Positions 38,892 through 48,260 of a DNA stretch of 64,000 nucleotides are shown one piece after another (the first letter of the stretch is position 1; each line of letters begins with the position of its first letter). Source of the stretch: Psychroflexus montanilacus (lineage in GTDB: Bacteria; Bacteroidota; Bacteroidia; Flavobacteriales; Flavobacteriaceae); the NCBI RefSeq assembly GCF_020164535.1, contig NZ_JAIQZC010000001.1, forward strand, positions 1,364,001 to 1,428,000, in the 5' to 3' direction. The position numbers and the translations under genes were made by a program. The notes below the pieces were generated by a model. The model ran no database searches. It was given only the letters and a program-made list of their open reading frames with translations, and was not told the DNA's origin.

Positions 38892-41800
38892 TTATTTTAA
38901 AATACGCTCTTCTAGTTGAACATGAATCGTCTTGATTTGTCCCGATCTTTTAAAAACATCCTGACTTATCTCCTGAGACACTTGAAGACCTTGAATTTCT
39001 TCTGAATCACCATTACTAAATTCAACTTTTATGGTGTTTTGAGTTGAAATCGAATAAATAATCGGCACCTGACAGAAGGTAAAACCTAAGGATTTTTTTT
39101 CTAATTGAAGTTGATGCTTTTGATTAGCCACATCTACATATCTAAAGGTGTGTTTTTCATCTAAAAATTCTGTCTTTCGCAATAAATGCGGTTCAAACTG
39201 AAGTTGTCCTGCTTGAATGCTCACGCCCAATTCTCCAAATCGACTTAGAATATCTTCTTTCACCTGACCTGTCATACCTGGCTGCTGAGCCCCCTTACCT
39301 TGCGGTGTATGCGAGTAAGGATCGGTTGGGAAAGCACCATACAATTTAGGCGATTTATGTACGCCAATTCCTTCATTGATTTCGTAATAATGCTCCAATA
39401 ATCTACCAACAACTTCTGCTGAAGCATTTGCTTTTATGGCCTGAGTACAGGTTTCCAACACTGACAGTTGCAGCTTAGACACCATGTGCCAATAAATCGA
39501 TCCTAAACCTTCGTAGCCATAAAATGTTCCAGAACGTCCAGTAAAGGCTTTGTGATTAAAAACCTCTTCGTAAACTTTTAGAATGTTATCTTCTTCTTTT
39601 TGAGCTAAAGCGGAATAAGCTTCATCTTCTAAAGCATGTAGGGCTTCTTTGAGCTTTTTAGCGTTATTGAAATTAGCATTAAAATGATAATTGCCCTCTG
39701 CATCTTTTTCAATAATTCCTTTATGATCATCTTTAACCAATTGCTGCAGTAGCTCTGAAGAGTTAACTGAAACTTGTGGCACATGATTACGTTCCAAAAA
39801 GCCTTGTAATTCCTTATTCGGATATAGTAAATAACTGTATTGATCTGGTCTAAAAAGTGCACTTTGTTTTAAAGCGTCGAGTAAGCTTAAAGCCTGGTCT
39901 GAATTTAAATAGCCGGAACTCAACACAGCGACCTGACCTTCAAGCATTTCAGAAAGGTAATCTATCGACACCTTGTCACCTTCTACCGTCATCAAATTAT
40001 AGGCATGGTATAAATTATCTGTACGTTTATTGGCTTCGATAGCATGCTTTAGGTAAACTAAGCTCGTCTTTATAAAATCACTGATATCCTCTGCTGAAAC
40101 TTTAGTTTTATTTCCAGAGAAACCAGAATTATACACATCTGTTCTGAAAACACTTGCCGCTTCTCCAAGTTCGTCTAAAATTTGCTTGCGCTGCACATCG
40201 GTAAATTTACCAATGGTTACATCTTTATATTTACTGAATGTAGCTTGCATTTTTACAAACATCTGAGCCAGTTCTTCTGAAATACTGTAGTCTTCTGAAG
40301 CCTCTACTTCATCAAAAACAGATTCAAAAAAAGCTAAAAAACGTCTTAGGTAAGATAAAGTCACCATAGAAACACCATTCCCTACTAAGGCATTATTGGC
40401 GTCGTTCCATTCTGGCCGCTGGGTATTCATCCAAATCCCTGCTTCAGGGATAAAGTTGCTCAATTTAGCTAAAGCTGTAGCTAATATTTTTTCGATGAAA
40501 TTGACGTGGATGATTTCACCATTTTTATCTTCCAGTAAAGCCCCATCAGCTCCAATTTCTTTGCGTTTTTCTCTGATTTTTGTGTCCGCTTTATGATCAA
40601 ACTCAATGGTGTCCTTTGGATCTTGTAAAATGTCTTGATAAGACTTGATTTTGTAAGGTACATTGGCATACACAAATTGTGATTTATTAAATAAGCCAGC
40701 TAAACTGTTGGGTTTGTAATCCTCACAAAATTCCAAAAACTTAAGCAAGTAGATAATTTGATGATCGCCCCAATATCCAATATATGACCAAGGATCGTCT
40801 GGCTCTATGGTTTCCCAGTCAAAACCATCTTTGGTCACTCTGTAGGGGTTGTAACCATCAAAAGTAGTAGCGTTTAAAAACTTATAAATCATACTTTCAA
40901 TGAACTCAGGATACGAATGCGCCAAGCTTTCCCAATTTTGGAATATGTCTCTCCAATTACCTTCATAATCCAAGATCTTATTGCCCTGATCATCTTTGGT
41001 GTTGATAGAGAATTGATTCCATGGACGACTTGGATCTCCGTGTCTTCGGCTAAATTTCAGCGGCAGGTATTCCAAAGAAAGTCGGGTAAAGTCATCGTCA
41101 TTTAAAGATTCTGCAAGTGCTTTTACATCTCTTAAGGTGAATTGAGTTGGCAAAGCCTTCAATTCTTTAGAAAATTTGGAAGCTAAGTTTTTATTGGCTT
41201 TACTCAGGTAAGCTATAAAATCCCAGCGCTCTATCTGATAATTATTGTCAAAGATTCCACCACGCATGATGTTGAACATGGTGTTGGAATAATGACGAAT
41301 ATCTCTTAAGTTATCGTTGGTACGTTGGAGACCATCCGCAGCTCCATTCAGTTGAAACAACTTTTCTGTACCTAATTGAATATCCTTTTCAATTTGGCTT
41401 AACAAGTTATCCTGTTGTAAATCCTGCTGAAGTTGTACTACAGCAGAATGATTGTAATTCACATCAGCTACAATATGCCAGGTTTTAGCAGTTTCTGCAT
41501 CTAGCTGAAGTGTTTTGTTGATAAAATACGCCCCTTTTTCAGCTTTGACATCCGTTTCTTCATGAAGTTTTTTTCCAGCTCTGAAGTTTTCGAGTTGCAA
41601 AGATGAAAGCAAATAAGTAGGGTTTTCGATGCCCAAAGACCATACTACATTGGTCTTTAAAGCTTCACTTGGCTCAGCTTTATCTACAGGTACAGCACTG
41701 AGTGCAAAAATCCCCAAGCCTGTTTTTTTATCTAGTTCGCTACGTTTGTAGGCATCGACTAAGTTACTGCTTTGCGTTTGTAATGCGGTGTCTACCTGTG

Positions 41801-42344
41801 CTGGCAAGATATTCTGAAGTCCGTCCAGAACCTCAACTTCGACTGATTTCTTGTCAAGGTTATGCAGCTGAGATTCTTTAACAAAACCAAATTGATCGCT
41901 AGTAGACCATCTATAAGTAAATTTTAGTTGTAAGCTGTGATTGATTTCTTCAAAAAGCAGTTTGTCCCCGTAGATATTTTTGTAGAGATTTCTGGTAATT
42001 TCATATTGCTCAACAAAGCGGTTTGAAAAAGGTTCCCAAACTTTTATTTGGTCTTTAACCTGTACTTTAAAAATCGTTTTACTTCCTGTGTAGTGAGCAG
42101 ATTCAGTGATTTTATCATCCGTATAATAGGGAAACAAAGCAAATTCAGCATTTTTTCTTCCAGCTGTTAACCCTCCATTACTGGAAATAAACATCCAGTG
42201 ATTGGAATCACTTACAATACTCATAAAAAAAGGCCTTAAAGTGTCGCTATTGTTGATTTTAAGGAATTTTTCTTCTTTTAATCTTACTTGCTCCAATTCA
42301 CTATTTTTAGAGGCATAGTTATCTGCTATCTTGTCTTGGGTCAT
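38892..42344 (-). CDS. Probable GH149 beta-1,3-oligoglucan phosphorylase
   Basis: A 1150-residue cytoplasmic protein (no signal peptide). Architecture and size fit the large inverting phosphorylases of the GH94/GH149/GH161 group: an N-terminal beta-sandwich (SNGGLTAGRKNAEFALFPYY, residues 55-74), then an (alpha/alpha)6 barrel with RRHGDPSRPWNQFSI, LDYEGNWRDIFQNWE and YIGYWGDHQ (Asp527 is my candidate for the general acid). Known GH149 enzymes split beta-1,3-oligoglucans with phosphate to give glucose-1-phosphate. The family call rests on remembered motifs, not a search. It heads a five-gene unit after a terminator. Confidence 0.72.
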   Translation of the reverse strand: MTQDKIADNYASKNSELEQVRLKEEKFLKINNSDTLRPFFMSIVSDSNHWMFISSNGGLTAGRKNAEFALFPYYTDDKITESAHYTGSKTIFKVQVKDQIKVWEPFSNRFVEQYEITRNLYKNIYGDKLLFEEINHSLQLKFTYRWSTSDQFGFVKESQLHNLDKKSVEVEVLDGLQNILPAQVDTALQTQSSNLVDAYKRSELDKKTGLGIFALSAVPVDKAEPSEALKTNVVWSLGIENPTYLLSSLQLENFRAGKKLHEETDVKAEKGAYFINKTLQLDAETAKTWHIVADVNYNHSAVVQLQQDLQQDNLLSQIEKDIQLGTEKLFQLNGAADGLQRTNDNLRDIRHYSNTMFNIMRGGIFDNNYQIERWDFIAYLSKANKNLASKFSKELKALPTQFTLRDVKALAESLNDDDFTRLSLEYLPLKFSRRHGDPSRPWNQFSINTKDDQGNKILDYEGNWRDIFQNWESLAHSYPEFIESMIYKFLNATTFDGYNPYRVTKDGFDWETIEPDDPWSYIGYWGDHQIIYLLKFLEFCEDYKPNSLAGLFNKSQFVYANVPYKIKSYQDILQDPKDTIEFDHKADTKIREKRKEIGADGALLEDKNGEIIHVNFIEKILATALAKLSNFIPEAGIWMNTQRPEWNDANNALVGNGVSMVTLSYLRRFLAFFESVFDEVEASEDYSISEELAQMFVKMQATFSKYKDVTIGKFTDVQRKQILDELGEAASVFRTDVYNSGFSGNKTKVSAEDISDFIKTSLVYLKHAIEANKRTDNLYHAYNLMTVEGDKVSIDYLSEMLEGQVAVLSSGYLNSDQALSLLDALKQSALFRPDQYSYLLYPNKELQGFLERNHVPQVSVNSSELLQQLVKDDHKGIIEKDAEGNYHFNANFNNAKKLKEALHALEDEAYSALAQKEEDNILKVYEEVFNHKAFTGRSGTFYGYEGLGSIYWHMVSKLQLSVLETCTQAIKANASAEVVGRLLEHYYEINEGIGVHKSPKLYGAFPTDPYSHTPQGKGAQQPGMTGQVKEDILSRFGELGVSIQAGQLQFEPHLLRKTEFLDEKHTFRYVDVANQKHQLQLEKKSLGFTFCQVPIIYSISTQNTIKVEFSNGDSEEIQGLQVSQEISQDVFKRSGQIKTIHVQLEERILK

Positions 42345-42383
42345 AGATATTCAATTAGTTTCTTTTATTATTTATTCAGTTAT

Positions 42384-42414
42384 AAAAGCGGTAAAATTTC
42401 CGTTTACCGCTTTT
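42384..42414. terminator. Strong hairpin between the GH16 and GH149 genes
   Basis: The 12-bp arms AAAAGCGGTAAA and TTTACCGCTTTT have a 7-nt loop. It ends the upstream three-gene unit (30 bp past the GH16 stop) and lies 40 bp before the phosphorylase ATG. No copy of the PUL operator or promoter element lies between it and that ATG. Confidence 0.8.
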
Positions 42415-42444
42415 GTAATCTTTAACTTGGTTTTTATGTTTTAC

Positions 42445-43290
42445 TTAATCGTAAACCCTTACATAATCCACTTCTAAAGTTTGCGGGAACACCGTACTTG
42501 AATCAGGAGGACCTACAAAAGAACCACCAACGGCCATGTTGATAATAATGTAAAAAGGTTTATTGAAAACCCACTCTCCTGTTAAATCTTCACTTTCTGG
42601 TGTAATTTGATTGTAAAGGATATCATCGACATAGTAATTGATATAATTTTCACCCCACTCAATTCCATAGACATGGAAATCGGTGTCGAGTCTGTCGTCC
42701 AAAAATTCATAGCTTTTGGTAACGGCATTTCCTCCAGAATAGCCAGGTCCATGAACGCTTCCATGTACCACAGAAGGTTCACCTCCATCATATTCCATGA
42801 TATCAATCTCACCTGTTTGAGGCCAGCCAACTTCGTCAATATTAGCACCAAGCATCCAAAAGGCGGGCCATATTCCTGTGCCCCATGGCATCTTCATGCG
42901 TGCTTCTATACGGCCGTATTGTTTTTCAAATTTAGCTTTGGTAATAATTCTTGCAGAGGTGTAGTCTGAGCCTTCAAAATTCTCTTGACGTGCAGATATT
43001 TTTAAGATACCACCCTCGACCTTTAGATTCTCTTCACGGTCGGTGTAATTTTGGAGTTCGTTATTCCCCCAGCCAGGCAGACCTTCTCCAGAACCATCAC
43101 CAAGTTCAAATGACCAGAGTTCTGAATTTAATTCGTTGCCATCAAATTCCTCTTCCATGACTAAATTGTTAAGCGTTGTCACAGTTTGAGTTTCATCTAA
43201 ATCGCAGCTTTGGAAGCTGAATATTGCAATACAAAGAATTAGTATTGAAAATTTTATTTTATTATTCTTCATGGTTTCTTTTTTAATCAT
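42445..43290 (-). CDS. GH16 laminarinase, lipoprotein
   Basis: A 281-residue GH16 endo-beta-1,3-glucanase with lipobox Cys (FSFQSC). The active site is GEIDIMEYDG (nucleophile Glu161, Asp163, acid/base Glu166), with the flanking family stretches GWGNNELQNYT and GTGIWPAFWMLG. The C-terminus TLEVDYVRVYD closes the jelly roll. Met7 (43272) gives a more usual signal peptide and may be the true start. It is the last gene of the unit headed by the 1056-residue hydrolase, before the terminator. Confidence 0.95.
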   Translation of the reverse strand: MIKKETMKNNKIKFSILILCIAIFSFQSCDLDETQTVTTLNNLVMEEEFDGNELNSELWSFELGDGSGEGLPGWGNNELQNYTDREENLKVEGGILKISARQENFEGSDYTSARIITKAKFEKQYGRIEARMKMPWGTGIWPAFWMLGANIDEVGWPQTGEIDIMEYDGGEPSVVHGSVHGPGYSGGNAVTKSYEFLDDRLDTDFHVYGIEWGENYINYYVDDILYNQITPESEDLTGEWVFNKPFYIIINMAVGGSFVGPPDSSTVFPQTLEVDYVRVYD

Positions 43291-43324
43291 TAACCTTAGT
43301 CGCAGTCAACATCAAATTCCTTTA

Positions 43325-44767
43325 TTATTCAGGATTAATGTTTCCTCCATCTTCTCTATAAAAATAGATGTTATCTACATAAAATTCTGAAGGTGGTGTT
43401 CTCCCCTGAAAATCATCCAAAATAATTTGACCTAAATTAGTTCTAGGGTTAAGCCCAGTAATATCAAAATCTATTGAAATCCATTCTCCAGCGACTAAAC
43501 CACTTGTGAAGCCTTCAGACAGAGTTGTGTCATCCCCTCCACCAAACGAATCATCTGGTCCAAAATCTACCAAATTAATCCGAAGCGCTGTATTTTGTGG
43601 CGGGTCTACTGGAATAAATATATCAAAATGAAGGTGAGTAGCTAAGCTACCGTCAATAGTAGGCACACCTTGATTAAATTCTATACCTACAAAGTTAAAG
43701 TTGAGATAGTAAAGTACGTCGTCGCCATCAATAGTAAAATCTGCTGACGTTGTCGTTTGAAATGGCTCGTAAAATCCATTATAAAAATCAACCGGTCTGT
43801 CTTCATAGAAATTACTAAACAATGAAATAACACTCTGTGGGTCTCTTGTTGGAGTTGGCGCTGACACAAAGTCTCCCAAAGATTCTACAGTCAAAGAACC
43901 TCCAGCTTCAACACCATTCAAAGTAGCCGATATTTCAGAAGTACCAGAACCTAAAACTTCTATTCTACCAACCTCGTCTACAATTGCAACACTCTCATCA
44001 GACGATGAGAATTCGAAGAAATTTGGTGTAACGTCTGTCGTAACATCCCCTCGACTAGTATTGTAGGTTTGTGAGAGGCCTTCTACTTGTAAATTTCCTC
44101 CTATAAAGGTCTGCGCAAGAGTATTCTCTCCATTTAGTATTCTAGGTCTTGGCTGAGCTACAGTTCCTAAAGTTTCAAACTTAATTTCATCTATCCAAAT
44201 GGTATAGCCCATTCCATTAGTACTTTCTGTTCCTGCTGAGAACAGAAATAAACCTCTTTCTTGAACTAACCTAGAAGCATCTGGAATTGGAATAATGTAT
44301 TTTTTCCAATCGGTCGATGCTTCAAAATTGGTAGCTGTTCTAAATTTATCTTCCACAAAATCACTCCCAAAACCTGCTTCAAATAAAGCTGTTGTAGAAC
44401 CTTTAGCCCAAAAGGTGAGTGCATCATACTCCGTCAAGTTTCTTCCTTCTCCAAGATCTCTAAATATCCCACCTATAAATCCACCATCTGGATCGTTGGG
44501 AGATGGCACATCAAAACGAATGGAGGTAGTACCTTCATAGGCTTCAGAATCATCAGTGTTAAAGCCGTTTACATTTGCTCCTATGGCTGGATCAAAGGAT
44601 TCAAAAAACTCATCTGTAAGACCTACTGGAGCATCATCGAAAACTTGTGCAGTAGTTGGAAATGTAGCGAGTATAGCATCATCTGAAACATCTCTTTCGC
44701 AACTTGTTAGTACTACCATAGATAGTAACACAAGTCCTAATAATTGAAAATAGTTGTTATGTATCAT
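43325..44767 (-). CDS. Surface glycan-binding-like lipoprotein
   Basis: A 480-residue lipoprotein (VVLTSC, Cys about 23) with no catalytic motif. Residues about 45-205 form a carbohydrate-binding-like jelly roll (YEGTTSIRFDV, FWAKGSTTALFEAG, YTIWIDEIKFE). Residues about 215-310 hold an Ig-like (Big2) segment (VGRIEVLGSGTSEISATLNG). Residues about 318-472 are the module shared with the SusE-like and T9SS proteins (SVISLFSNFY to EFYVDNIYFYRE). It lies 7 bp after the 1056-residue hydrolase and before GH16, so it probably presents glucan to these enzymes. Confidence 0.82.
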   Translation of the reverse strand: MIHNNYFQLLGLVLLSMVVLTSCERDVSDDAILATFPTTAQVFDDAPVGLTDEFFESFDPAIGANVNGFNTDDSEAYEGTTSIRFDVPSPNDPDGGFIGGIFRDLGEGRNLTEYDALTFWAKGSTTALFEAGFGSDFVEDKFRTATNFEASTDWKKYIIPIPDASRLVQERGLFLFSAGTESTNGMGYTIWIDEIKFETLGTVAQPRPRILNGENTLAQTFIGGNLQVEGLSQTYNTSRGDVTTDVTPNFFEFSSSDESVAIVDEVGRIEVLGSGTSEISATLNGVEAGGSLTVESLGDFVSAPTPTRDPQSVISLFSNFYEDRPVDFYNGFYEPFQTTTSADFTIDGDDVLYYLNFNFVGIEFNQGVPTIDGSLATHLHFDIFIPVDPPQNTALRINLVDFGPDDSFGGGDDTTLSEGFTSGLVAGEWISIDFDITGLNPRTNLGQIILDDFQGRTPPSEFYVDNIYFYREDGGNINPE

Positions 44768-44774
44768 TTTAATA

Positions 44775-47700
44775 TTATTTACCGATGTTAAATCTTATAT
44801 ATGTCATTACTTCCCATTCAGAACCGTCTGGAAACCCAACTGGGCTTACTATTGGTTCTGTATCAAACGAGCCTATAGGTGTGGCGTTGGGAGAAAATCT
44901 TGGTGAAAATTCATTTAAAGATCTCCAAATTCCTCTTATACCAATTTGTGTGGTGGGTAAGATGAACCATTCTGGTTTGCTAAGTGTTGTTGACAAATCT
45001 ATCATGGTTTGTAAGGGGAATGTCAAGTTAAAGTCTCTATGGTAATCATAAGGTCCCCAATCGTTTACTTTTACATCAGCTACTATCCAGTATTTTTTGT
45101 ACCTCACATCCAGATTAGCGCCAAATCTATCAGTTACTAATCGATCTGAAACACCGTTGGCCTGGCCATTTCCATAATAAAATGTTCCTACTAAGCCAAG
45201 ATCTGGACTTAACTTAGACACAATTTTAGCATGAGCTTCCCAAAGGTCTTCTGCAGGAACAGAACCTTCAAAAGGAAAAAACTCTCGTGTATCTAAAAAT
45301 CCAATATGCGCATCCATTGTGGTAGGTAAGTGTCTAAAGACAAAACCAGCGCTCATGGCAAATTCAGCATCTTCAGATCTATTGTTATCCCAGTCATACA
45401 TATAAGTTCCTGGTGTGGGATCGTAAGTGAATAAAATTTCACCTGCGGTGGTTTCTCGGTTCCATCTCACGGCAAAAGGATCGTCGATCACGTTTCTTAA
45501 ACGGCCAGGCGCATCTCCATTATTTGGCATAGGATCTACCAAAGGCTCCTGCCATAAAAAGTTTGGTGCAATTTGCCATTTTCCAATGTTGTAAGTAAAG
45601 CCAGAAAGAAAATTAGCTTGGTTTCCACTTCCCGTATCTTTAAGTTTCCATCCCGTGAACGTCATAGTTGGATCTGCACCACCATTGGCCACAAGACCCT
45701 GGACACCGCCTTGTGCATACCAGTTGAACTTACCGCCCTCGTAGGTTAGTTTTGCTTTACCACCCCAGTTGTCACTAGCTTTTACTTCATCAACTACTAC
45801 ATCACCGTTATCATTTATATCCTGGTAGGTACTTCCATTAAGCGGACTACCCGCCCAAATTCCACCAAGGGTGATTCCGAATTTTCCAAAGTCTCTTTCT
45901 AAAGCCAAAGTGGCTCTTTCCTGAGGCCATGGAGGAATTACACCACTTCGAACCTGATTTTGATCCAAAACCCTGCGCCCGGTTTCGTCAAATTCCAATT
46001 CAGTTTCTAAATCTCTATGGTATATTCCCGTTACATCCCATTTTTTGATGGTTTTACTATACTTGTAAAGCATAGTTGGGTTAGCACCCCACCACAATTG
46101 TGGACCAATAGCAGCTTTCAGACCATCTAATTCTCCTTTAGCATCAATTTCAATTCCTGAAATCACCCCGCCGTAAATATCTAGGTTAGGTCCATAATTC
46201 GCTTCGGGGTATAGGCCAAAAAAATCGCCTTCATAGCCCCAATGATAATGACCTGTTCTATAAAACCCACGTAAATCAAATAATTCGTTATTCCATTCAA
46301 ATTCAGCTTGATAAACCTGAAGGTTATTATTATCTTGAATAATCGTTTCGCCATCTGGCGTAGATACTCTAATGGGGCGAGCTCTATTTTCGTAGAAAAT
46401 CTCGTTAATTGGATTTTCAGCCACATCACCAACGATGTTAAAATCAACATTGAAATTGACATTGGCAGCAGGTTTACCTCCTACTCCAATAAAATACGAC
46501 TGCATCTGGTCAAATCCTAATTGATTCGGGTAAGAAGTAGAGGTAGGATCAGGATTATCTGGCGTTGTGATTAAACTTCCTCCTGTGTAGAATGTTGAAA
46601 GATGAGCTGCAACTCTGCTAATACCCACTTTTTCGGAATCGCCACCTCCTAGCGCCGCTTTATCGCCTCTGGCTTTTAAGACCGCATCCATTAAACTAAT
46701 ATCATTAAAGTATTGCTCGACAGAGGACAAGTCTTTTTCTCCCTGATAAGGATTAAATTCATGAGCTTCTTTTAAGGCATAATAAGCAGCCCTAGGATAC
46801 AAATCATACAGACCTCTTGCATTGGTAGGGCCTTTTGCACAAACCCCAAACCATTCCTCGTTCATGTTGTTTTTGCCTTCTTCAAAATCTCTTTCGTAAC
46901 CGCCGTTGGCCCAAGATGCATTACTATCGTGAACATCTAAATTTTCGGTCTGACCATATTTCCACCAGCCATCGCTAAATTGAAATGTAAATCCTCCCAA
47001 AGAGTTTTCTGCAAGACCAAGTCCTGCCGCATTAGCATAAATATCTTTCCAATTGTTTACCATATAGTAAGCCTGAGACTTTTGGTCTTCTTGATTTTCT
47101 ATAGCGTTAAAGGCATCTGCACCAAATTCAGTAAAAAGGATAGGTTTGCCATAAACATCTTTTACTTTTTGAAAAGCATCTCCAAAAGAAGCTCCGCGAT
47201 ACATATTCGTGCCATAGATATCAACATCTGGACATTCCTCCGCAACTATGTCTAAAAATAACACATCACCATTACAGATGGCTACTGGAACTGAATCACT
47301 TATAGACTTTATTTGCTTTGTAGCTTCATTCATCAGTCTATACATTGGTCGACCACGATTTTCTCCTACCGCATTAATTTGGTCTTCCTCGTCAGGAAAA
47401 TCTTCGGTCTCAGCGCCAGCCCAGAATAACCCGTAATTGTTTTCGTTTCCTAATAGAAAAAGTAAAAGCCCAGGAGTACCTTTATACTCTTCTGCCAATT
47501 CGGTAACCTCAGATAAAAGTAGGTCCTGTGTAGCAGGATCATCATACTTTGTAACGGGCGTCCAAACCCCATCTATAGTTAAGCCGTATCTACCAAAAGA
47601 ATGGTTAAGCATCGTATAAATTCCATAATTCTCATAGATATATTGTATCCATTTCGGTTGAATCCCTGTATACAGTCGAATGGTATTGACCCCCATATTT

Positions 47701-47945
47701 TTGAGTAGTCCCATTTCTGCATCAAGTGCAGCTTTTATGATCTCATCGGATTGTTCCCAAAGACTATAACTAAAATTAGTTCCTCTTGGGAAGTAATCCC
47801 AGTTCATACCATTTACAATAAAATCTTCTCCGTCAACCTGAAGTTTCATACCCTCAGGATTCGATATGACCTTTACTTCTTGACCTTGAGAGAAACTCAA
47901 AAAAGTAGCCATTAAAATAAAAAATGCTGTAAGAATTTTTTTCAT
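44775..47945 (-). CDS. TIM-barrel glycoside hydrolase fused to a predicted outer-membrane beta-barrel
   Basis: A 1056-residue protein with a signal peptide (cleavage near SFSQ, about 20). Residues 25-400 are a clan GH-A barrel of GH2/GH5 type: VNGMNWDYFPRGTN, MGVNTIRLYTGIQPKW, LLGNENNYGLFW (acid/base Glu168), ILFTEFGADAF (nucleophile Glu273). From about 480 the sequence turns into long alternating strands rich in aromatics (FRGFYRTG-like turns, KFNWYAQGGVQGL, WQIAPNFLWQEP) and ends WEVMTYIRFNIGK, as outer-membrane barrels do. No CAZy family could be named. It heads a three-gene unit with promoter-like elements and a 5' hairpin. Confidence 0.78.
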   Translation of the reverse strand: MKKILTAFFILMATFLSFSQGQEVKVISNPEGMKLQVDGEDFIVNGMNWDYFPRGTNFSYSLWEQSDEIIKAALDAEMGLLKNMGVNTIRLYTGIQPKWIQYIYENYGIYTMLNHSFGRYGLTIDGVWTPVTKYDDPATQDLLLSEVTELAEEYKGTPGLLLFLLGNENNYGLFWAGAETEDFPDEEDQINAVGENRGRPMYRLMNEATKQIKSISDSVPVAICNGDVLFLDIVAEECPDVDIYGTNMYRGASFGDAFQKVKDVYGKPILFTEFGADAFNAIENQEDQKSQAYYMVNNWKDIYANAAGLGLAENSLGGFTFQFSDGWWKYGQTENLDVHDSNASWANGGYERDFEEGKNNMNEEWFGVCAKGPTNARGLYDLYPRAAYYALKEAHEFNPYQGEKDLSSVEQYFNDISLMDAVLKARGDKAALGGGDSEKVGISRVAAHLSTFYTGGSLITTPDNPDPTSTSYPNQLGFDQMQSYFIGVGGKPAANVNFNVDFNIVGDVAENPINEIFYENRARPIRVSTPDGETIIQDNNNLQVYQAEFEWNNELFDLRGFYRTGHYHWGYEGDFFGLYPEANYGPNLDIYGGVISGIEIDAKGELDGLKAAIGPQLWWGANPTMLYKYSKTIKKWDVTGIYHRDLETELEFDETGRRVLDQNQVRSGVIPPWPQERATLALERDFGKFGITLGGIWAGSPLNGSTYQDINDNGDVVVDEVKASDNWGGKAKLTYEGGKFNWYAQGGVQGLVANGGADPTMTFTGWKLKDTGSGNQANFLSGFTYNIGKWQIAPNFLWQEPLVDPMPNNGDAPGRLRNVIDDPFAVRWNRETTAGEILFTYDPTPGTYMYDWDNNRSEDAEFAMSAGFVFRHLPTTMDAHIGFLDTREFFPFEGSVPAEDLWEAHAKIVSKLSPDLGLVGTFYYGNGQANGVSDRLVTDRFGANLDVRYKKYWIVADVKVNDWGPYDYHRDFNLTFPLQTMIDLSTTLSKPEWFILPTTQIGIRGIWRSLNEFSPRFSPNATPIGSFDTEPIVSPVGFPDGSEWEVMTYIRFNIGK

Positions 47946-47977
47946 GTTAAAGAATTTAAGAAATTCATTTTATAAAC

Positions 47978-48005
47978 TTAAAGGATTAGATTGATAATCC
48001 TTTAA
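47978..48005 (-). promoter_or_regulatory. 11-bp-stem leader hairpin of the TIM-barrel/beta-barrel gene
   Basis: The arms TTAAAGGATTA and TAATCCTTTAA flank a 6-nt loop, ending 32 bp before the ATG. It lies downstream of the presumed promoter element, so it should be in the 5' leader of the mRNA. There is a short A/T run after it on the coding strand but no long T tract. Confidence 0.6.
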
Positions 48006-48015
48006 AAAAGCACAC

Positions 48016-48031
48016 TACAAAAAATATACAT
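48016..48031 (-). promoter_or_regulatory. Conserved PUL promoter element, copy 2
   Basis: Plus strand TACAAAAAATATACAT, preceded by CAC as in copy 1. It is 70 bp from the start of the TIM-barrel/beta-barrel gene and differs from copy 3 at one of 16 positions. Confidence 0.5.
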
Positions 48032-48142
48032 CGTAATAAATATATAAATTCTTGACGAATCCTGCAATAATGTAGCAATATCCTTACTTCTAGATAATTG
48101 AAGTCTGTTATAAAGAAACTTTGATTCTAGTATTTGCTCTGT

Positions 48143-48160
48143 TGTATAGCTAATGTTTGG
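48143..48160 (-). promoter_or_regulatory. Candidate PUL operator (11-bp direct repeat), copy 2
   Basis: TGTATAG, CTAA, TGTTTGG on the plus strand, 197 bp before the start codon. With its flanks it matches the susC copy at 19 of 21 positions. Confidence 0.6.
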
Positions 48161-48246
48161 TTTCAAAAGAGAAATGTTAAGGTCTTAATTAATCTGATTT
48201 AACAAATAACTTTAAGCATATTTACTGAATTAGGTCAATTTTACGC

Positions 48247-48260
48247 AAACGTTATCGTTT
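48247..48260. promoter_or_regulatory. LacI-operator-like palindrome
   Basis: AAACGTTATCGTTT: AAACG and CGTTT are inverted around TTAT. The form suits LacI-family operators, and a LacI regulator lies at the end of this locus, but no second copy was found at that gene's own promoter. Confidence 0.3.
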
